From: Bacillus pseudomycoides DSM 12442
Lineage (GTDB): Bacteria > Bacillota > Bacilli > Bacillales > Bacillaceae_G
DNA: 64,000 bases
Direction of reading: 5' to 3'
Assembly: GCF_000161455.1 (NCBI RefSeq)
Contig: NZ_CM000745.1
Location: 2,738,827 to 2,802,826, forward strand
In this document: piece by piece, positions 26,955-36,367 of the stretch
How the letters are laid out: each line of letters begins with the position of its first letter
Numbering within the stretch: the stretch's first letter is position 1
Notes under the pieces: model-generated
Database searches by the model: none
What the model was told of the DNA's origin: nothing
The model's input: only the letters and a program-made list of their open reading frames with translations
Program-made: the position numbers and the translations under genes

Positions 26955-27546
26955 CCATGCTTTGTTTTCAAAAAGTTTGGAGATAGCTTTAGAAGATTAT
27001 CCTGAGATAGATGAATTCTATTCATTACAAAATGTTGGAAATGTTATCACAATCATTAATGAGTTTAAGCCAGATATTATTTTAGTAGATATAAATTTAA
27101 GCAATATTAGTAGCGAAGATGGTTTAGAAATAGCAAAAACTATTTTAGATAGTAAATGTGACACGAAAATAGCTATATTAACAGGCTATGATTTGCCTGT
27201 TTATCGATATGAAGCTCAAAAAATTGGTGTAAGTGGCTTTATTAATAAAAATATTATGCCAGATAAGTTGTTGGAAATTTTAATTAAAATTAACGAAGGT
27301 ATTTGTTATTTTCCAATGTCTATGGACTATGTTGAAGAATTAACCGATAGTGAGAAACAAATTTTACAGTTACTATGTGGTGGATATAAGCGTAAAGAAA
27401 TTGCTACTATGTTATATGCTAGTGAACGCACAATTTCAAACCATATTCAACATATGTTTGATAAATTGGATGTTTCATCTTCATTAGAAGCTGTAACAAA
27501 AGGAATACAATTAGGATATATTCAACCTCATTATAGAAATCGTTAA
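26923..27546 (+). CDS. NarL/LuxR-type response regulator
   Basis: A 207-residue regulator with acidic pocket DDH at 10-12, phosphoacceptor Asp56 (IILVDINL) and a C-terminal LuxR helix-turn-helix (LTDSEKQILQLLCGGYKRKEIA). It overlaps the kinase gene by 32 bp. The ATG at 26923 directly abuts AAAGGAG with no spacer, so either initiation is weak or the true start is a non-standard codon a few bases later (ATT at 26926 is possible). It probably activates the adjacent ABC transporter genes. Confidence 0.88.
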   Translation: MIPINILLIDDHALFSKSLEIALEDYPEIDEFYSLQNVGNVITIINEFKPDIILVDINLSNISSEDGLEIAKTILDSKCDTKIAILTGYDLPVYRYEAQKIGVSGFINKNIMPDKLLEILIKINEGICYFPMSMDYVEELTDSEKQILQLLCGGYKRKEIATMLYASERTISNHIQHMFDKLDVSSSLEAVTKGIQLGYIQPHYRNR

Positions 27547-27609
27547 TGAAACTATGGGCTTGAATCCAATACATTTCATTCAATGGTAAATTTTTGATTG
27601 TAATCTTTT

Positions 27610-27642
27610 GTTCATATTCCGTTCATATTTCTTTTTTAAGAT
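27610..27642 (+). promoter_or_regulatory. HssR-binding direct repeat and -10 box of hrtBA
   Basis: GTTCATATT at 27610-27618 and again at 27621-27629, separated by CC, is identical to the HssR target repeat described for the S. aureus hrt promoter as I recall it. TAAGAT at 27637-27642 is a plausible -10 box; no -35 consensus is present, as expected for an activated promoter. Confidence 0.88.
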
Positions 27643-27677
27643 GAGCACATAGAAAGAAATAGGAAGGAGCGAGCGAA

Positions 27678-28742
27678 ATGTTTCTAGCTCTGCGTGAATT
27701 AAAACAATCAAAATTAAGATATGGATTAATCGGGCTCATCATGATTTTATTATCATTTTTAGTTCTTGTGATTTCTGGATTAGCAAATGGTTTATCGTAT
27801 GATAATGCATCATCAATTCAAAATATGGATGCAACAAAATTTGTATTAGCAGATGATGCAGAAAATAAATTACTCCGTTCACAAATAAAGAAAGAAGATG
27901 TGGATGATGTAGTAGGGCAAGTAGATGCAAAAGATGCTGTGCCATTTCATGTGAAGGTTTCTACGTATGAAAAGAAGGATAGTTCAAAAAAGGTTGATAT
28001 TGCAATTTTTGCAAGTGAACGTGACACGTTCTTGGAACCAAAGATTGTGAAAGGGAATGCATTAGGAACAGCACAAGATGAAATGGTTGCTGACGAATCG
28101 ATTAAAGAAAAAGGCATAGATATTGGCGATACAATTATCGATCCAGTTTCGAAAAAGGAATTCAAAATCGTTGGCTTTACGAAAGATCAAATGTTTAGTC
28201 ACACACCTGTTGTTTATGTGAATCAAGATGTATGGGGACAAATTGCGCAGCCAAATCAAAAGGATTATAGCGCAATTGCACTTCGTACTGATAAAGAAGT
28301 GAAAAATGCACATGTGATTGAGAAAAAAGAAGTTCTTCAAAGTATTCCAGGGTATAAAGAAGAACAAGGAACATTAACAATGATTATTGCGTTCTTGCTT
28401 GTGATTGCTGCTTTATTAATCGGTGTGTTCTTCTATGTCATTACATTACAAAAAACGCAGCAATTAGGTGTATTAAAAGCAATTGGAACGAAAAATTCGT
28501 ATTTAGCAAATACTTTAGTTGTGCAAGCATTATTCTTATCTGTTGTTGCAATGGGGATAAGTATTGTATTAGTAGAAGGATTGCAAAAGATTTTGCCAGA
28601 AAGCATGCCATTTTTATTAACAACGACAATGATTGGCCAATATGCAGGAATCTTTATTGTCATTAGTATTCTAGGAACACTTATTTCCTTATATCAAGTG
28701 TTAAAAGTTGATGCACTAGAAGCAATTGGAGGTGGCATGTAA
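27678..28742 (+). CDS. hrtB: Haem efflux permease HrtB
   Basis: A 354-residue FtsX-type permease: one N-terminal membrane helix, an extracellular domain of about 190 residues, and three C-terminal helices with the LGVLKAIGTKNSYL coupling segment, ending in DALEAIGGG. This is the HrtB layout. HrtB with HrtA removes haem from the membrane and protects against haem toxicity. AAGGAGCGAGCG precedes ATG 27678. The HssR repeat lies 50 bp upstream. The stop overlaps the hrtA start by one base. Confidence 0.9.
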   Translation: MFLALRELKQSKLRYGLIGLIMILLSFLVLVISGLANGLSYDNASSIQNMDATKFVLADDAENKLLRSQIKKEDVDDVVGQVDAKDAVPFHVKVSTYEKKDSSKKVDIAIFASERDTFLEPKIVKGNALGTAQDEMVADESIKEKGIDIGDTIIDPVSKKEFKIVGFTKDQMFSHTPVVYVNQDVWGQIAQPNQKDYSAIALRTDKEVKNAHVIEKKEVLQSIPGYKEEQGTLTMIIAFLLVIAALLIGVFFYVITLQKTQQLGVLKAIGTKNSYLANTLVVQALFLSVVAMGISIVLVEGLQKILPESMPFLLTTTMIGQYAGIFIVISILGTLISLYQVLKVDALEAIGGGM

Positions 28743-29413
28743 TGACTTCATTATTAAAATTAGAGGAAGTAAGTAAAGTGTACGGAGAAGGAAATACCGA
28801 AGTAACTGCTCTACATCCAATTTCACTTGATGTGAAGGCGGGAGAGTTTATCGGTATTGTTGGTCCCTCTGGATCAGGGAAAAGTACTTTGTTATCAATT
28901 GCTGGTGCGTTATTATCACCATCAAAAGGAAACATTTACATTCGTGAACAAAATATTACGCGTTTATCAGAAAAGGAAATGACAGATATTCGTTTAAGAA
29001 AAATCGGGTTCATTTTTCAGTTTGCAAATCTTGTTCCCTATTTAAATGTAAAGGAACAATTACTCTACATTGCAAAATTAAAGAAAGAAGACCGAAAAGA
29101 ATCCGAAAAGCGTGTGGATCATTTGTTAGCTGCATTTGGATTATCTCAAAGAAAAAATCATTATCCAAATCAATTATCTGGCGGAGAAAAACAAAGGGTT
29201 GCAATTGCTCGTGCTTTCATGAATAATCCAGATTTAATATTAGCGGATGAACCAACAGCAAGCCTTGATTCAAAACGTGGGCGCGAAGTTGTCGAAATGA
29301 TGAAACGAGAAGTAAAAGAAAGTCAAAAAGCAGCGATTATGATTACACATGACGAAAGAATGCTGGATGTATGTGATCGCATCTTAACATTACGTGACGG
29401 AAAGTTAGTATAG
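28742..29413 (+). CDS. hrtA: Haem efflux ATPase HrtA
   Basis: A 223-residue ABC ATPase with Walker A GPSGSGKS, signature LSGGEKQRV and the AFMNNPDLILADEPTASLD segment characteristic of HrtA. Translational coupling with hrtB (TAATG overlap) indicates one operon, here ordered hrtB-hrtA. It is closed by the terminator at 29424. The gene order implies that hssRS-hrtBA was once a contiguous plus-strand locus. Confidence 0.9.
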   Translation: MTSLLKLEEVSKVYGEGNTEVTALHPISLDVKAGEFIGIVGPSGSGKSTLLSIAGALLSPSKGNIYIREQNITRLSEKEMTDIRLRKIGFIFQFANLVPYLNVKEQLLYIAKLKKEDRKESEKRVDHLLAAFGLSQRKNHYPNQLSGGEKQRVAIARAFMNNPDLILADEPTASLDSKRGREVVEMMKREVKESQKAAIMITHDERMLDVCDRILTLRDGKLV

Positions 29414-29423
29414 GTAGTATAAG

Positions 29424-29455
29424 AAAAAGCGCAGGGTGGATTCCTGTGCTTTTTT
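29424..29455 (+). terminator. Rho-independent terminator of hrtBA
   Basis: AAAAGCGCAGG / CCTGTGCTTTT stem with a TTTTTT tail. Confidence 0.85.
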
Positions 29456-29543
29456 GTACATGATAATTCGTTTAGACTGGTTTTGGAATTAAATGTTATA
29501 ATAGTCTTATTATTCTGTTATTTATAAGGGAGGAGGATAAAAT

Positions 29544-29891
29544 ATGGAGAAAAAAATCATACGTATGGAAGGGCTTATTGTCTTAATAGCGACCATTTAT
29601 ATATATGCATTAAATGAGTTTAGCTGGTTAATATTCTTCTTGTTGCTTTTAGTACCTGATGTTTCAATGCTAGCATATCTTATTAATAATCGTATTGGTG
29701 CGCAGATTTATAACCTGTTTCATACTTACATAGTATCAATATTACTGGTTTTGATCGGTTTATTTCTAAAATCAGATGTGACTCTTATGATCGGCTTAAT
29801 TTGGACAGCTCATATTGGAATGGATCGTCTGTTCGGATGTGGTCTTAAATATCAAACGGATTTTAAGGATACGCATATTCAGAAGTTATAA
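29544..29891 (+). CDS. DUF4260 membrane protein
   Basis: A 115-residue protein with about four hydrophobic helices and a C-terminal AHIGMDRLFGCGLKY motif that is characteristic of DUF4260. Function is unknown. GGGAGGAGG precedes ATG 29544, and TATAAT at about 29500 could be its -10 box. The gene is single; the next gene begins 88 bp later with its own site. Confidence 0.85.
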   Translation: MEKKIIRMEGLIVLIATIYIYALNEFSWLIFFLLLLVPDVSMLAYLINNRIGAQIYNLFHTYIVSILLVLIGLFLKSDVTLMIGLIWTAHIGMDRLFGCGLKYQTDFKDTHIQKL

Positions 29892-29979
29892 AATACAGTA
29901 GGAATAAACGTTTATAATACATATGAATCTTTTTATGTACCAAGCTATATTCATTTTAAAATCTAAGAGGGATAGGTAT

Positions 29980-30738
29980 ATGAATAATGATATGAAACGA
30001 TACTTAATATGCACGTTCATATTTACATGGATACTCTGGGCACTATTAATTAGCTTGATAAAATGGGACATTACCACATTCGGTACTCCATTAGCAATGA
30101 TATTGTTTGTTTTCGGAGGTATCATGCCAGCAATTAGTGCAATTAGTTTAAAGAAAAAATATGGATCAAAAGAGGAGTTTAGAGTTTTTATCAAAAACAT
30201 TGTTAACGCTAAACATCATTTTGCATGGTATATTCTGCTCATTGTTCTAGCTTTTATTAGCTGTTATCTGCCAACGCTATTTGGTGGGGAAACGATGCAA
30301 AAGCCATTATACGTTGCATTATTTAATTTTCCAATGATTATTGGTGGTGGAGTTGAGGAAATCGGATGGAGGGGATTCTTGCAACCTGCACTTCAAAAAA
30401 GGTTTTCTTCATTTTTAAGCACCATGATTGTGAGCATAATATGGGCTGTTTGGCACCTGCCGTTATGGTTCATTCCAGGCACTAACCAGTCTCAAATAAA
30501 TTTTATATACTTTATAATCACGATAATTGCCGTATCCTTCATATATACTACAATTTATAATGCAACTAAAAGTATTTTTATGTGTCTAGTTTTCCATGCA
30601 CTTATGAATTCTTTTTGGAGCGTATACGTGCCAAATGATAAGATTTTACCAGCCTGTTCAACTCTTATCTTTGGAATTTTCGTCTTTATAGTGTATAAAT
30701 TAGTGATAAAAAGAAAAAGTACTTTATTAACAGGTTAA
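29980..30738 (+). CDS. CPBP-family intramembrane protease
   Basis: A 252-residue, roughly eight-helix protein with the Abi/CPBP motifs VEEIGWRG (EExxxR), WAVWHLPLW and FHALMNS, which form the glutamate-type intramembrane protease site. Some relatives process prenylated proteins or give bacteriocin self-immunity. ATG 29980 has AAGAGGGATAGG upstream; the longer frame from 29923 lacks a site. Substrate unknown. A second CPBP protein is at 37926. Confidence 0.88.
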   Translation: MNNDMKRYLICTFIFTWILWALLISLIKWDITTFGTPLAMILFVFGGIMPAISAISLKKKYGSKEEFRVFIKNIVNAKHHFAWYILLIVLAFISCYLPTLFGGETMQKPLYVALFNFPMIIGGGVEEIGWRGFLQPALQKRFSSFLSTMIVSIIWAVWHLPLWFIPGTNQSQINFIYFIITIIAVSFIYTTIYNATKSIFMCLVFHALMNSFWSVYVPNDKILPACSTLIFGIFVFIVYKLVIKRKSTLLTG

Positions 30739-30839
30739 CAAAGATAAAGCAAGGAAACCTATTTCGAGTTTCCCTTCATCAAACCTTAAGTCCCCTATTA
30801 AGGGATATAACTTACCGACATGTTATATCGTGGATTTTA

Positions 30840-31145
30840 AATGCTGCTCTCTGGGCACAATTTTATTTTGCGAACGCTGTCTGCAGCGTGATAAAGCGAT
30901 CTATTCATGATGGGAAAATGACGCAAATGGAACTCGATGTAATAGCTGATGATAAAAAGAATATTCTTGTCGGTGCAACAGAGTACATGGAATATTCTAT
31001 AGAAGGAACAAACGAATGTCATACATATAATGCGGGGAATCCTCCAAAATTTGAAGGGGATCAAACGGTATATGTGCGCCATAAAGGAGAAAGGAATTTA
31101 CATCCAGGTTTAACACGGATTGTTCATTTTTCAGCTAATAAATAG
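30840..31145 (+). pseudogene. C-terminal remnant of a large surface protein
   Basis: The frame ending at TAG 31143-31145 has no usable start or ribosome site. It contains ILVGATEYMEYSIEGT, NPPKFEGDQTVYVRHKGE and a final HFSANK, the pattern of the small beta-domain repeated in long B. cereus secreted or surface proteins (VGATxxMEYSIDG ... TVYVR). Only one such domain remains, so this is the tail of a deleted gene. Confidence 0.55.
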
Positions 31146-31188
31146 TTTAGAAAAGTAGTATGAAAGTAATAATGTATATCTTCTATAT

Positions 31189-31224
31189 AAAAAGGGCTTT
31201 TATGTTATGATAAAGCTCTTTTTT
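31189..31224 (+). terminator. Rho-independent terminator
   Basis: AAAAGGGCTTTA / TAAAGCTCTTTT stem with a T-run; probably the terminator of the deleted surface protein gene. Confidence 0.75.
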
Positions 31225-31484
31225 GTGCGTTTATAAAAAAGTAAGTGAAATGTTAGGGGAAATCATGTTTTTTAAATCATTAGAGTCGCTTTACTACAAT
31301 GAATCAAGTATACTGAGAAATGTTTCCTGAAAATAATTCAGGCTAAAAATCCATTAGGATTGTTTGGTTACTGAAGACTTTTCTAATAAAAGTGTAAGAG
31401 TTATGATTAGTGAACAGATAATGCTTGATGGATATTTGAATTACTATTTTAATTTTAGATAAAGAGTAAATAAGGAGAGTTAGT

Positions 31485-32480
31485 ATGAATTTAGCAAAAT
31501 TCCCTAGAAAAAAATATACAGAATCATATACGCCAATTGAAAAATTAAATCACTTTTCTGAAGTCCTAGGAGGACCTTCTATTTATTTTAAACGAGATGA
31601 TTTACTTGGTTTAACAGCTGGTGGAAATAAAACAAGAAAATTAGAATTCCTTGTGGCGGATGCACAGGCGAAAGGTGCAGATACGTTAATTACTGCTGGC
31701 GGTATTCAGTCCAATCATTGCCGATTAACATTAGCAGCTGCGGTAAAAGAGAAAATGAAATGCATTCTTGTATTAGAAGAAGGACTTGAACCAGAAGAAA
31801 AACCAGATTTTAATGGGAATTACTTCTTATATCATTTATTAGGTGCTGAAAATGTAATCGTTGTGCCAAACGGAACTGACCTTATGGATGAGATGCAAAA
31901 AGTGGCCAAAGAAGTAACTGAAAAAGGGCATACACCATACGTCATTCCAGTTGGAGGATCCAATCCTACCGGTGCAATGGGATATATTGCATGTGCAGAG
32001 GAAATTATGGCTCAATCGTTTGAGCAAGGGATAGATTTCAATACGGTTGTTTGTGTAAGTGGCAGCGGGGGCATGCATGCTGGTTTGATCACTGGATTTT
32101 ATGGAAGACAAACAGGGATTCCGGTAATTGGAATGAATGTGAGCCGCGGGAAAGCTGAACAAGAAGAAAAGGTATGTAAGCTTGTGCAAGAAACTTCAGC
32201 GCATGTTGGTATTCTAAACAGTATTCCGCGTGAGGCCGTGACATGTTTTGATGAATACGTTGGACCAGGATACGCTTTACCAACACCTGAAATGGTAGAA
32301 GCTGTTCAGCTTTTAGCAAAAACAGAAGGGGTTTTACTGGATCCAGTATATACAGGGAAAGCAGTAGCTGGACTGATCGACCTAATTCGAAAAGGTACAT
32401 TTAAGAAAGAAGATAACATTCTATTTGTACATTCAGGTGGTTCTCCGGCGTTATATGCGAATACATCACTATTTTCCTAA
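31485..32480 (+). CDS. dcyD: D-cysteine desulfhydrase / ACC deaminase family enzyme
   Basis: A 331-residue fold-type II PLP enzyme with Schiff-base Lys49 in TAGGNKTRK, the QSNH substrate motif (75-78) and a glycine-rich SGSGGMH phosphate loop. The family releases pyruvate, ammonia and sulfide from D-cysteine; some members act on D-amino acid analogues or ACC, so the assignment is by resemblance. AAGGAGAG precedes ATG 31485. The 340 bp upstream, after the terminator at 31224, show no clear regulatory element. The gene is single. Confidence 0.9.
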   Translation: MNLAKFPRKKYTESYTPIEKLNHFSEVLGGPSIYFKRDDLLGLTAGGNKTRKLEFLVADAQAKGADTLITAGGIQSNHCRLTLAAAVKEKMKCILVLEEGLEPEEKPDFNGNYFLYHLLGAENVIVVPNGTDLMDEMQKVAKEVTEKGHTPYVIPVGGSNPTGAMGYIACAEEIMAQSFEQGIDFNTVVCVSGSGGMHAGLITGFYGRQTGIPVIGMNVSRGKAEQEEKVCKLVQETSAHVGILNSIPREAVTCFDEYVGPGYALPTPEMVEAVQLLAKTEGVLLDPVYTGKAVAGLIDLIRKGTFKKEDNILFVHSGGSPALYANTSLFS

Positions 32481-32488
32481 TATGTAAG

Positions 32489-32524
32489 AAAATCAGCACC
32501 AAAATAAGTGGTGCTGATTTTTTA
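32489..32524 (+). terminator. Rho-independent terminator of dcyD
   Basis: AAATCAGCACC / GGTGCTGATTT stem followed by TTTTTA; a perfect 11 bp stem. Confidence 0.9.
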
Positions 32525-32549
32525 TGTAAGCTTTACTTGTCTGTCTTAA

Positions 32550-33299
32550 TTAGCTATAAAGAACAAATTGCTCATCTAACCAGTTTACTATTTTTTCAAT
32601 CATTGGAATACTTATAGAATGATTGATATTTTGGTATAGCATAAATGTAATGTTAGCTGTTGTATCTTGATGGTGTGATTGTACTTTTTCACAAAATGTT
32701 TGTTGTCCAAGAGGCGAGACAACAGCATCACTTGCCCCGTGTAATAATAGTATAGGTCGATTATGAATGCGTTCGATAAATTGAATAGGATCCATTTTTC
32801 TAATCATATGAATTTCATTGGCGATATTTGAGCCTTGCTTTTGAAAAATCTCTTCAGAAGTTATCCAAGCTCCTGAACCATTTATATTAATAAGTGCATC
32901 AATTTTTGAATCTTTGATAAAAGCTCCTGAGGATATGAATCCACCCATTGAACTTCCGAGAACTACAATTTTATGACCTAAGCAGTATTCACTCTCATAG
33001 ATACTAGTAAATAAATCATTTATATCATGTTTAACAGTATGCAAAATGGTTTTCCAGAAATATTGTTCCATTATCGGTTTAGAAAAATGATTTTCTAAAG
33101 CTGTCCGTGAATCGTGATAAATAATTTCTGGAATAATTACGGTATATCCAAAGTTAGTTAAGATGGTACCTAAAAAGATTTGATGATAAATGCTAGATCC
33201 CCATCCATGATAGAAAACGATTGTTATTTTTTTATCCTGTTTTGTGGGCTGTAATAAGAGACCATGTATGTTTCCTAGTTGAATGTCTGTTTGATTCAA
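32550..33299 (-). CDS. Alpha/beta hydrolase of the prolyl-oligopeptidase type
   Basis: A 249-residue cytosolic hydrolase: FYHGWGSS oxyanion region, GSSMGG nucleophile elbow near residue 115, HGASDAVV catalytic Asp and NINHSISI catalytic His are all in place. It resembles uncharacterised YtmA-like esterases. It is convergent with dcyD. A broken VOC gene lies 70 bp upstream on the same strand. Confidence 0.85.
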   Translation of the reverse strand: MNQTDIQLGNIHGLLLQPTKQDKKITIVFYHGWGSSIYHQIFLGTILTNFGYTVIIPEIIYHDSRTALENHFSKPIMEQYFWKTILHTVKHDINDLFTSIYESEYCLGHKIVVLGSSMGGFISSGAFIKDSKIDALININGSGAWITSEEIFQKQGSNIANEIHMIRKMDPIQFIERIHNRPILLLHGASDAVVSPLGQQTFCEKVQSHHQDTTANITFMLYQNINHSISIPMIEKIVNWLDEQFVLYS

Positions 33300-33369
33300 T
33301 GTATCGGTTCACCTCCATAAATAAATAAGTGAGGGAATGAATGCCCTTACTGATAAAAGCTTTACTTTA

Positions 33370-33725
33370 TCACTCCGTCTCAAAAAACTCAATCCATTCT
33401 CCATCAGGTAATGTTTCAATTTCCTCTGTTAATAAAAAAGTTACTCCTAACTTCTTCAGTCTTTCAATTTCATCTTCTAGAGAGTCTACTTTAAAGCAAA
33501 TATGATGCACTTTTCCTTCTGCTGGAAGAGAAGGATTATAGCCTTCAATTAATTCAAGAATTGTTTCTTGTGATTCTTCTACACTAAAAAAGCAAGCTTT
33601 AAGTTTGGGTCTGGATGTCCCATACGTTTGATAAGCTTTAGTCCAATTACTTCTTCATAAAAGGAAAGGGACGTTTCTAAGTTTGCAACCATGATTCCGA
33701 CGTGTTCGATTCTTCTTACTGGCAT
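33370..33725 (-). pseudogene. Frameshifted VOC (glyoxalase-like) gene
   Basis: On the minus strand ATG 33725 opens RRIEHVGIMVANLETSLSFY and ends at 33370 with GEWIEFFETE. One base appears missing near 33590, between the DPNLKLAF and VEESQETILELIEGY segments. HVGI, the ELIEGY metal Glu and the VHHICFKV second-half His are the VOC-family metal-binding elements, so the gene was functional before a single frameshift. Confidence 0.85.
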
Positions 33726-33868
33726 ATTGATATCTTCTTTCCGTAAATTTCATATGTATCATAATATTGAAAATTAAGAAAATAAGCAAGATAAAAACCT
33801 TACAAATTTTATCGTGTTATATGATATAGTGAGAAAGTATGTTTGGAGAGAAGGAAGGAGACATTAGT

Positions 33869-36148
33869 ATGAATACAACTTCGCAAGCTCCTTCATTAAC
33901 GGAAACGATGAAAGAGTGGCATCAGGCGTTAGTATATGAAATTAAACATTGGAAAACGATAGGCGGCAGTAAATTATCGATTATAAATGGCCGTTTTTTA
34001 TATACAGATTATGAGAGTACGGTGTATGTATTTCAGCTTATTTCGGAAGTAAGCTTACCTGATGGTACACCCATTCGGATTGAATTTGATGGTGAGGAAG
34101 CAACAGGAGAAGTGCTATCTGTACATGGATTAGAAATCGAACTGAAATTAAATGATTATATACAAGGCGAAATAAGAGAAGCAATTTTATATAGTGAACC
34201 ATGGCAGTTATTAGAGCAATTGCAAGAGCGATTGAAAGAAATACGAAAAGATAAACAAAAACGTCAACGCGTAAAGCGTCTTTTAGATGGAAAAAGTACG
34301 CCAAAGCATATAGAAAAGATGAAAAATCCGAAGAATGAACTGGCATATCGTTCTTTTTATAATCCGACGACATATGTTTGGGGCCCACCGGGAACAGGAA
34401 AATCTTATAATTTATCACGTATTATTTCAGCGCACTATCAAAAAGGAAAATCAGTACTTGTACTTGCTCATAGTAATGCAGCGGTTGATGTATTAATGAG
34501 TGAGGTTACAAAGCAAATAGAAAAAAAAGAAAAATGGACACCAGGGGAAATCGTCCGGTATGGATTTAGTCAACATGAACATATACGTAACCATGAAACG
34601 TTGCTTGCTTCTAGATTAGTGGAAACAACGAATGGCTCATGGGGAGAAGAAAAGCTTTATTTAGAAGAAATGCGTCAAGATCTTCGTCAAAAAATCTTAT
34701 CTTATAAGGCAACTGCTTCTGATAAAAAGCGTATGCAAGAAATTGAAGGAGATCTTAGAAAACAAAGAGCGAAAATTAAAGAAGTAGAAAGAGAATATAT
34801 TGAAAATGCAAAGGTAATAGGTGCGACACTATCTAAGTGTGCAATTGATTCTCTTATTTATGAACGAACATTTGACTTAGTTGTTGTAGATGAAGTGAGT
34901 ATGACATATGTACCACAAATCGCATTAGCTGCTTCTCTTGGTAAGCGAATTGTCGTTTGTGGTGATTTTTTACAGTTGCCACCAATTGCGATGGCAAATC
35001 ATGAGCTTGTTAGAAAGTGGTTAGGAGAAGATATGTTTTATCATGCAGGGATTGTCCAATCCGTAAACAAGTGCGAGACACATCCGAATCTATTTATGCT
35101 GCAAGAACAAAGACGTATGCATGCGGATATATCTAAATTTACAAACTCATTTATTTATAAGAATAGAGTGTTCGACCATCCTTCTGTTTCGGCAAGACAA
35201 GAATTAGCGAAATTACAGCCGTTTGCAAACGAAGCGACAGCTCTGTTTGATACAAGTTTAATGGGAGCTTACTCTTTAAAAGATGCCGCTTCTGGTTCTC
35301 GTTTTAACATTATGTCCGGTTTCGTTGCAATGCAGATGATTTTAATTGGATTATTAGATGGCGTTCAATCGATTGGAGTTGTAACGCCATATCGCGCGCA
35401 GTCTCGTTTCTTATCAACATGTATAAGAGAAATATTGCAAAAAACAAAGTATCGAAATACACCTATTCTAGCAGCGACGGTTCATAAATTTCAAGGATCT
35501 GAACGCGATATGATGATTTTTGATACAGTAGATAGTTATCCGCAGGAACGTCCTGGCGTGTTATTCTTTGATCATAAGAATCATCGTCTTGTAAATGTTG
35601 CGGTAACGAGAGCAAGAGGAAAGCTCATTCAGTTATCGGACTGTCAATATATGCGGAAAAATCTTTCTAGAAAACAAGCGTTATCTCACTTAACTTCTCA
35701 CATAGAAAGACACGGAAATGTATATGATCGTACAACATCACGTCCATTGTTAGAACGAAAAATTACAAAACGCTTGAGATGGTTTATGCAAATGAATTTG
35801 GAAGAGACGAAAGCATTATTAAAAGACATTCTGTCAGCAAAACAAAAAATTATTATTTCGCTCCCAAGTACAAGACAAGTAGATAAAAGGGTATGGCAGG
35901 CGTTAATGCGTACAACAGCGCAGGTAACAATCTATAGCGATGGACCAATTCCATTAAAAAATGTGAGAGTACAAAGGCAAAATAAATCACTCCCATTTGT
36001 ATGTATTGATGATGAGATCTTTTGGGTAGGTGCTCCGTTAACATCGCAAATGATGTTTGAAGGAAGTCCAGAATTCCCTTATATATGTGCAAGAATGCAG
36101 GCGCCTGAAACGATTGGCGTTTTAAAAGGATTTTTAGATATTCGTTAA
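33869..36148 (+). CDS. SF1 (UPF1/DNA2-like) helicase with C-terminal accessory domain
   Basis: A 759-residue superfamily 1 helicase. ATG 33869 has GAAGGAG upstream; an in-frame ATG at 33839 lacks a site. Residues 1-140 form an OB-like and coiled-coil entry region. GPPGTGKSYN is Walker A, VVVDEVSM motif II, GDFLQLPP motif III, VTPYRAQS motif IV-V, VHKFQGSERD motif V and VAVTRARGK motif VI. The last 110 residues (from KDILSAKQKIII) look like a degenerate phospholipase-D-type domain without HKD catalytic residues. Nucleic-acid role is clear; the pathway is not. Confidence 0.88.
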   Translation: MNTTSQAPSLTETMKEWHQALVYEIKHWKTIGGSKLSIINGRFLYTDYESTVYVFQLISEVSLPDGTPIRIEFDGEEATGEVLSVHGLEIELKLNDYIQGEIREAILYSEPWQLLEQLQERLKEIRKDKQKRQRVKRLLDGKSTPKHIEKMKNPKNELAYRSFYNPTTYVWGPPGTGKSYNLSRIISAHYQKGKSVLVLAHSNAAVDVLMSEVTKQIEKKEKWTPGEIVRYGFSQHEHIRNHETLLASRLVETTNGSWGEEKLYLEEMRQDLRQKILSYKATASDKKRMQEIEGDLRKQRAKIKEVEREYIENAKVIGATLSKCAIDSLIYERTFDLVVVDEVSMTYVPQIALAASLGKRIVVCGDFLQLPPIAMANHELVRKWLGEDMFYHAGIVQSVNKCETHPNLFMLQEQRRMHADISKFTNSFIYKNRVFDHPSVSARQELAKLQPFANEATALFDTSLMGAYSLKDAASGSRFNIMSGFVAMQMILIGLLDGVQSIGVVTPYRAQSRFLSTCIREILQKTKYRNTPILAATVHKFQGSERDMMIFDTVDSYPQERPGVLFFDHKNHRLVNVAVTRARGKLIQLSDCQYMRKNLSRKQALSHLTSHIERHGNVYDRTTSRPLLERKITKRLRWFMQMNLEETKALLKDILSAKQKIIISLPSTRQVDKRVWQALMRTTAQVTIYSDGPIPLKNVRVQRQNKSLPFVCIDDEIFWVGAPLTSQMMFEGSPEFPYICARMQAPETIGVLKGFLDIR

Positions 36149-36165
36149 AATCAGATCGGAATTCC

Positions 36166-36194
36166 TTGACATTTACTCGGAATAAAACTAGAAT
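36166..36194 (+). promoter_or_regulatory. Sigma-A promoter of the S-box M20 gene
   Basis: TTGACA (36166-36171), a 17-base spacer and TAGAAT (36189-36194), about 40 bp before the riboswitch. Confidence 0.8.
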
Positions 36195-36235
36195 GAAAAT
36201 AATTTAATATAATTTTATGAAAATAAAAACGATTT

Positions 36236-36338
36236 TCTTATCACGAGAGGTGGAGGGACTGGCCCTATGAAACCTCGGCAGCGGATTCAATATGAATACT
36301 GTGCCAATTCCAGCAAGTGAAAGACTTGAAAGATAAGA
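36236..36338 (+). promoter_or_regulatory. SAM-I (S-box) riboswitch
   Basis: Closing stem CTTATC / GATAAG, the conserved AGAGGTGGAGGGACTGGCCC core, GAAACCTCGGCA and TGCCAATTCC blocks, and the downstream terminator at 36368 match the S-box consensus. When S-adenosylmethionine is bound the terminator forms and transcription of the M20 gene stops, so the gene is expressed under sulfur or methionine limitation. Confidence 0.97.
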
Positions 36339-36367
36339 AAGAAGGCCATTTTTGAATCTGTATGTTC

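Noticed and set aside
30729..30839. Open frame upstream of the surface-protein remnant as a real N-terminus
   Set aside because: No start codon or ribosome site, and it overlaps the downstream region of the CPBP gene; composition is not protein-like.
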